In this document: positions 7,580-10,613 of the stretch, one piece after another
Numbering within the stretch: the stretch's first letter is position 1
How the letters are laid out: each line of letters starts with the position of its first letter
NCBI GenBank assembly: GCA_050045915.1
Contig: JBNGCR010000192.1
Location: forward strand, 1 to 10,613
Length of the DNA: 10,613 nt
Reading direction: 5' to 3'
DNA from: Limnospira sp050045915
Lineage (GTDB): Bacteria; Cyanobacteriota; Cyanobacteriia; Cyanobacteriales; Microcoleaceae
Made by a program: the position numbers and the translations under genes
Notes under the pieces: model-generated
Told to the model about the DNA's origin: nothing
The model's database searches: none
Seen by the model: only the letters and a program-made list of their open reading frames with translations

Positions 7580-7646
7580 GGGAAGAATTGACAATTGACA
7601 ATTGACAATTGACAATTAATTTTGGGTCTCCCGACTCCCGACTCCC
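7580..7646 (-). repeat. Composite heptamer element, copy 1 (inverted relative to copy 2)
   Basis: Read on the minus strand, this 67-base element consists of GGGAGTC-type units (7646-7625), a short linker (CCCAAAA), then AATTGTC-type units ending CTTCCC. On the plus strand it appears as four AATTGAC units (7586-7613) followed by CCGACTC units (7631-7644). It matches 10076-10142 in reverse complement without gaps at 61 of 67 positions. Its GGGAGTC end touches the first possible ATG (7647) of the SGNH gene, so it probably lies in that gene's leader or promoter. Confidence 0.85.
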
Positions 7647-7663
7647 ATGTTTTTCGGGCGAGC

Positions 7664-7670
7664 AAGGAGG
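7664..7670 (+). promoter_or_regulatory. Strong Shine-Dalgarno that decides the SGNH gene start
   Basis: AAGGAGG (7664-7670) is followed after six bases by an in-frame GTG (7677). The upstream ATG at 7647 is preceded directly by CCCGACTCCC repeat sequence with no ribosome site. The GTG is therefore the better start. Confidence 0.6.
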
Positions 7671-7676
7671 TGGCTG

Positions 7677-8600
7677 GTGAGGATTTTGCTGATCGTTGTG
7701 GTTGGGGTTCTCGGGGCGATCGCGCTCTTGGAGGTGGGGTTGCGGTTGCTCTTCGGATTCGGGAATCCCTTGATTTATCGGGCCGACGAGAAGATTGGCT
7801 ATTTGCTGGCACCGTCTCAGCGGACGCGGCGGATGGGCAATCGGGTCGAGATCAACGAATATTCGATGCGCGGGCCGGCGATCCAGGCCACTCCCGAGGC
7901 TGGAACCCTGCGGGTGATGGTGTTGGGGGATTCCATCGTCAACGGCGGGTGGTGGACGGATCAGGATGAAACCATTCCGGCGATGATGGCGTCGCTGTCC
8001 CAGGAGCGTCTAAACGGGGAGTTGGTGGAGGTTCTCAACGCTTCCGCCAATTCCTGGGGGCCTCCGAATCAGTTGGCCTACGTCCGGGAGTTCGGATTGT
8101 TTGAAGCCTCGGCGGTGGTGTTGATTATCAATACCGATGACCTGTTCGCCAAACCTCCCGATCCCTCCGTGGTGGGGCGCGATCGCAATTATCCCGATCG
8201 CAAACCCCCCCTGGCAATTCTAGAGGTGTTCGATCGCTTCGCACCGTCCCAACCGCCACCGGAATCGTCCCCACCCGTCGAAGTGCCCCGGGACCCGGTG
8301 GGCTACAATTTGGATGCCATCCGGGAGCTCAATGCGATCGCCGTCGCAACCGGTGCCCGATTCCGACTCGCCATGACTCCCCTGCGACGGGAAATCGGCG
8401 AACCGGGTCCGAAGGATTACGAACTCAAGGCCCGCGATCGCCTCAAATCCCTGGCCGAAACGGAAAATATCGAATACATCGACTTTCTGCCCATCTTCAA
8501 CGCCCACCCCCAACCCGAAACCCTCTACCGAGATCACATCCACCTCAGCCCCGAGGGCAATCGACTGGTGAGCGATCGTTTGGAATTAATTGATCATTGA
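7677..8600 (+). CDS. SGNH/GDSL-family hydrolase with N-terminal membrane anchor
   Basis: A 307-residue protein counted from GTG 7677, or 317 from ATG 7647. An N-terminal hydrophobic segment (about 2-27) should anchor it in the membrane or act as an uncleaved signal. The hydrolase region has the block I motif MVLGDSIVNGG with nucleophile Ser86, an NASANSWG block II-like stretch, NTDD in the block III position, and a C-terminal YRDHIHLSPEG with the DxxH pair Asp286/His289. Such enzymes are esterases or acyltransferase-like proteins acting on polysaccharide, lipid or cell-wall substrates; the substrate cannot be read here. A Pro-rich insert (about 189-205) lies before the last third. The final codons, including the stop, fall inside heptamer repeat sequence. 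It converges with the Gfo/Idh gene. Confidence 0.82.
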   Translation: MRILLIVVVGVLGAIALLEVGLRLLFGFGNPLIYRADEKIGYLLAPSQRTRRMGNRVEINEYSMRGPAIQATPEAGTLRVMVLGDSIVNGGWWTDQDETIPAMMASLSQERLNGELVEVLNASANSWGPPNQLAYVREFGLFEASAVVLIINTDDLFAKPPDPSVVGRDRNYPDRKPPLAILEVFDRFAPSQPPPESSPPVEVPRDPVGYNLDAIRELNAIAVATGARFRLAMTPLRREIGEPGPKDYELKARDRLKSLAETENIEYIDFLPIFNAHPQPETLYRDHIHLSPEGNRLVSDRLELIDH

Positions 8601-8615
8601 TAATTGTCAATTGTC
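8588..8615. repeat. Heptamer array overlapping the SGNH stop
   Basis: Four successive 7-base units: AATTGAT, CATTGAT, AATTGTC, AATTGTC. The first two encode the end of the SGNH protein and its TGA (8598-8600). The AATTGTC units are the reverse complement, in rotation, of the AATTGAC units in copy 1 of the composite element. Confidence 0.7.
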
Positions 8616-8729
8616 AGTGATATCAGATCCGGTTCTCCCCTCCTCAACCTCCCCCATCATCTGAATATGATTGGATCGGGTAGGGGCCCCTGGCTTGCGC
8701 CCTCGGGAATTGATTCCCAAGCGGTCTTG

Positions 8730-8765
8730 ATATCCAACCCGTTTTGTTCCGGGCATTCAACCGGA
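8730..8765 (+). repeat. Diverged dispersed repeat, copy B
   Basis: ATATCCAACC...AACCGGA matches 2137-2172 ungapped at 29 of 36 positions, in the same orientation. It lies in the convergent gap, 130 bases past the SGNH stop. Nearby are a 10-base palindrome AGGGGCCCCT (8682-8691) and GGGAATTGATTCCC (8704-8717). These may be remnants of one degraded repeat element. Confidence 0.4.
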
Positions 8766-8789
8766 GACATGAGAACGGCTCCGCCATCC

Positions 8790-8848
8790 AATTGACAATT
8801 AATAATCCCAAAAATTATCAATTATCAATTATCAATTATCAATTGATC
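8790..8848. repeat. Heptamer arrays overlapping the Gfo/Idh stop
   Basis: One AATTGAC unit (8790-8796) is followed by AATTAAT. Four exact ATTATCA units (8814-8841) and a variant ATTGATC (8842-8848) follow. The stop codon of the minus-strand Gfo/Idh gene is the last three bases of the fourth ATTATCA unit (8841-8839), and the variant unit encodes its final residues. Confidence 0.8.
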
Positions 8849-9912
8849 CCCACCTGAAGCGTCGGAGAACTGAGATTGTATCCGGCGTCCTGGGGGTTCC
8901 ACACCCGGCCGTCGAGGGCCATCTGTTCGATCAGACTCGCCAACCGCAGGGCTTTGAGCGCCTGTTCGCCCCCCACAGAGGGCTGATTGCCGCCCCGGAC
9001 GCAACTGACGAAATGCTCCAACTCGGCGTGGAGGGGTTCGATATTGCTGGTGTGAACTTTTTCAATCAGTCCGTCTTGGCGATAGAGAACCTGGCCGTAA
9101 TCCGTGACGTAATTCGCCGTCGTCTGGCGGTGGATCAAAATCTCGTTATTGAGAAAATCCGCCTCCGTCAGGGAATTTTTGCAGTGGGCGACGATCGATC
9201 GCAACTTCCGGTGGGTGACTTTGCTGGCGGTAAGCGTCGCGACGATGCCGTTGGCAAATCCCAAAGTCGCCGTCACATAATCCAGATAGCCGGAATCCGA
9301 GGCTCGGCTGCCACTGGCGGTCAATTTCGCCACCGGGGCGGCGACCAAATCCAACAACAAATCGATGTCGTGAATCATCAAATCCAGCACCACCGAGACA
9401 TCGTTGGCCCGGTTTGAATAGGGACTCATGCGGTGGGCTTCCAACGCCAATAATTCTTCGGTTTTCAAAACTTTGCTCAGTTCTGCGAAAGCCGGATTGA
9501 ACCGTTCGATATGCCCGACTTGGAGAATTCGCTGGTATTCCGCCGCCGCGTTGACGAGAGATTCGGCCTCCGAAATACTCGCCGCGATCGGTTTTTCGAT
9601 CAAGACGTGAACCCCCGCCTTCAGACACGTCATCCCGACGGAGTAGTGCAGACGGGTCGGAACCGCCACGCATACTGCATCGACGTGTTCGAGCAGATCT
9701 CGGTAATCTTCAAAAAAACGAACTTGATATTTGCTGGCGGTGTCGAGTCCCCGTTCGACATTGATATCGGAAACTCCCACCAGCCGTACATCTTTGAGCA
9801 AACTGAGAACTCGCGTGTGATGCTGTCCCATGTTGCCCACACCAATGACCCCAATCCGCAGGGGGTCGAGTTGACCCCGCCCGGAACCAACGCTTGAATA
9901 TCCTAATGCCAT
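8839..9912 (-). CDS. Gfo/Idh/MocA family NAD(P)-dependent oxidoreductase
   Basis: A 357-residue protein from ATG 9912. The N-terminal Rossmann fold begins LRIGVIGVGNMGQHH with GxGxxG at Gly24, Gly26 and Gly29. The family's EKP motif is at 106-108, with Lys107 the expected catalytic base, and VGHIERFNP (132-140) and HDIDLLL (from His181) complete the active-site set. Members oxidise or reduce sugars, sugar nucleotides or inositols. GHIERFNP recalls UDP-sugar 3-dehydrogenase-like members, a weak hint only. The frame stays open to GTG 9951. A GTG at 9924 is preceded by GGAGGAG nine bases upstream, while ATG 9912 has GGAG 11 bases upstream; both are plausible. The 9951 start is disfavoured because a 6-base-pair hairpin (9952-9967) abuts it. 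The 3' end runs into heptamer repeats. Confidence 0.9.
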   Translation of the reverse strand: MALGYSSVGSGRGQLDPLRIGVIGVGNMGQHHTRVLSLLKDVRLVGVSDINVERGLDTASKYQVRFFEDYRDLLEHVDAVCVAVPTRLHYSVGMTCLKAGVHVLIEKPIAASISEAESLVNAAAEYQRILQVGHIERFNPAFAELSKVLKTEELLALEAHRMSPYSNRANDVSVVLDLMIHDIDLLLDLVAAPVAKLTASGSRASDSGYLDYVTATLGFANGIVATLTASKVTHRKLRSIVAHCKNSLTEADFLNNEILIHRQTTANYVTDYGQVLYRQDGLIEKVHTSNIEPLHAELEHFVSCVRGGNQPSVGGEQALKALRLASLIEQMALDGRVWNPQDAGYNLSSPTLQVGIN

Positions 9913-9951
9913 GCGATCGCGCACTCCTGGAATCTCCTCCACCACGGACAC

Positions 9952-9967
9952 GAGGCTCTGTAGCCTC
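9952..9967 (-). other. Short perfect hairpin next to the alternative Gfo/Idh GTG
   Basis: GAGGCT (9952-9957) faces AGCCTC (9962-9967) across four bases. It touches the GTG at 9951 and would hinder ribosome access there. This supports a start at 9924 or 9912, with the hairpin in the leader. It could also be incidental. Confidence 0.3.
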
Positions 9968-10075
9968 TATTGGTCGTGCAAATCCACCCAGATACTATCA
10001 CAGCCTTCTCTTTTGTAAAGAATCTCTAAGTTGAGTCGTTCTTCGCGGCGGAGGGTTCCTTGGCGGACCCGAATC

Positions 10076-10142
10076 GGGAATTGGGAGTCGGGAGACCAAA
10101 AATCAATGGTCAATTGTCAATTGTCAATGGTCAATTCTTCCC
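10076..10142 (+). repeat. Composite heptamer element, copy 2
   Basis: Left to right: GGGAATT/GGGAGTC units (from 10076), GGGAGACC with an A-rich linker, then TCAATGG, TCAATTG, TCAATTG, TCAATGG and TCAATTC (10103-10137), ending CTTCCC. It is the inverted counterpart of 7580-7646, with 61 of 67 identical. It starts 12 bases beyond the MIF stop and lies upstream of the Gfo/Idh gene. Changes between copies fall in individual heptamers and the linker with no length change. Confidence 0.85.
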
Positions 10143-10153
10143 GACACCCTAGT

Positions 10154-10507
10154 TTATCCGAACGTGCTGCCGTTCCAGCCCCACATCGATCGCTCGGCGT
10201 CGGCAAATTCGATGTAAATGCGATTCGCCGGAACGCCCAGGGCTTTACCGACTTTCTCGCAGAAATCCTGGCTCATGGCTTTGGTCGTCTGGGGGGTGAT
10301 GTTGCCGATGCTCTTGATTTCCATGTAACAGACCGGGTCTGTCGTTCCCCCGAAGGTCATGGGGACGTCCGGCTCGAAGGCCGTCATGACGTAGGATTCC
10401 GGTTTGCTCAGGTGCTTGGCCAGGGATGCCGAGAGATCTTTGAGCAAACTTTCCACGTCGGATTTTTCGGGTTGGGGAATGGAGGTTTTGACTTTAATTA
10501 AAGGCAT
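10154..10507 (-). CDS. MIF-like protein / phenylpyruvate tautomerase family
   Basis: A 117-residue protein close to the 115-residue length of animal MIF. After removal of Met1, Pro2 becomes the N-terminal catalytic proline of the tautomerase superfamily. MIF landmarks include MTFGGTTDPVCYMEIKSIG (50-68), matching the animal FGGSSEPCA...HSIG region, and the C-terminal RIYIEFADAERSMWGWNGSTFG with the conserved Trp-Asn and STF ending. Lys35 lies where MIF has its active-site lysine. The CxxC of animal MIF is absent; only one cysteine (Cys60) lies there. The protein should form a trimer with keto-enol tautomerase activity; the physiological substrate in bacteria is unknown. No strong Shine-Dalgarno precedes the ATG. 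A (GGGGAAT)n array begins 52 bases upstream. Confidence 0.93.
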   Translation of the reverse strand: MPLIKVKTSIPQPEKSDVESLLKDLSASLAKHLSKPESYVMTAFEPDVPMTFGGTTDPVCYMEIKSIGNITPQTTKAMSQDFCEKVGKALGVPANRIYIEFADAERSMWGWNGSTFG

Positions 10508-10559
10508 GGTTCGCTTGTCTGAACTGTGTTCTACCGCAAGAATTGCTCGTGCTGCGTGC

Positions 10560-10613
10560 GGGGAATGGGGAATGGGGAATGGGGAATGGGGAATGGGGAA
10601 TGGGGAATGGGGA
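10560..10613. repeat. (GGGGAAT)n heptamer array, cut by the window edge
   Basis: Seven exact GGGGAAT units plus GGGGA run without a mismatch to the last base, so the true length is unknown. The plus strand presents eight runs of four G separated by three bases, a pattern well suited to G-quadruplex formation. It lies upstream of the MIF gene, on the strand that is template for that gene. Confidence 0.93.

Noticed and set aside
7586..8848. Tandem arrays considered as CRISPR
   Set aside because: Units are seven bases with no spacers, and no cas gene is present.
7580..10142. Inverted composite repeats considered as insertion-sequence ends
   Set aside because: No transposase lies between them and no target-site duplication is visible. 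The enclosed genes are metabolic, so a classical IS is not supported.

Overview
This looks like chromosomal DNA of a cyanobacterium. HIP1 octamers (GCGATCGC) occur at least a dozen times. The gene content is cyanobacterial: BtpA, a VKOR-thioredoxin fusion, and a CHASE2-PAS-GGDEF protein. Many gaps between genes carry tandem 7-base repeats of the kind described in cyanobacteria as STRR. No transposase, integrase, phage, CRISPR or classical defence gene is visible. Most genes are housekeeping or redox genes; the unusual content is the repeats.

Layout. Positions 1-85 (-) hold a complete tRNA-Ser(UGA). A 1-Cys peroxiredoxin (304-942, +) and a cysteine synthase of the EGTAGNTG subgroup (1130-2107, +) follow. 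A gene-poor stretch of about 975 bases comes next; inside it is a plausible 68-residue secreted peptide gene (2600-2806, -). A membrane diguanylate cyclase (3083-5209, -) and another non-coding stretch follow. The VKOR-thioredoxin gene (5569-6483, -) lies 67 bases downstream of btpA (6551-7420, -), probably in one transcript. After a divergent gap comes an SGNH/GDSL hydrolase with an N-terminal membrane anchor (about 7677-8600, +). It converges on a Gfo/Idh/MocA oxidoreductase (8839 to about 9912, -). The window ends with a MIF/phenylpyruvate tautomerase homologue (10154-10507, -) and a (GGGGAAT)n array that runs off the edge.

How the genes relate. BtpA (photosystem I biogenesis) and VKOR (disulfide formation in lumen and periplasm) are the one likely operon, and both serve photosynthetic membrane assembly. 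Peroxiredoxin and cysteine synthase share a thiol theme but are separated by 187 bases. The rest look like independent units.

Main discovery. A 67-base composite repeat made of two different heptamer families joined by a fixed linker occurs twice in inverted orientation (7580-7646 and 10076-10142). The copies match ungapped at 61 of 67 positions and bracket the SGNH hydrolase and Gfo/Idh genes. Related heptamer arrays supply the last codons of both bracketed genes. A G-quadruplex-like heptamer array lies just upstream of the MIF gene.
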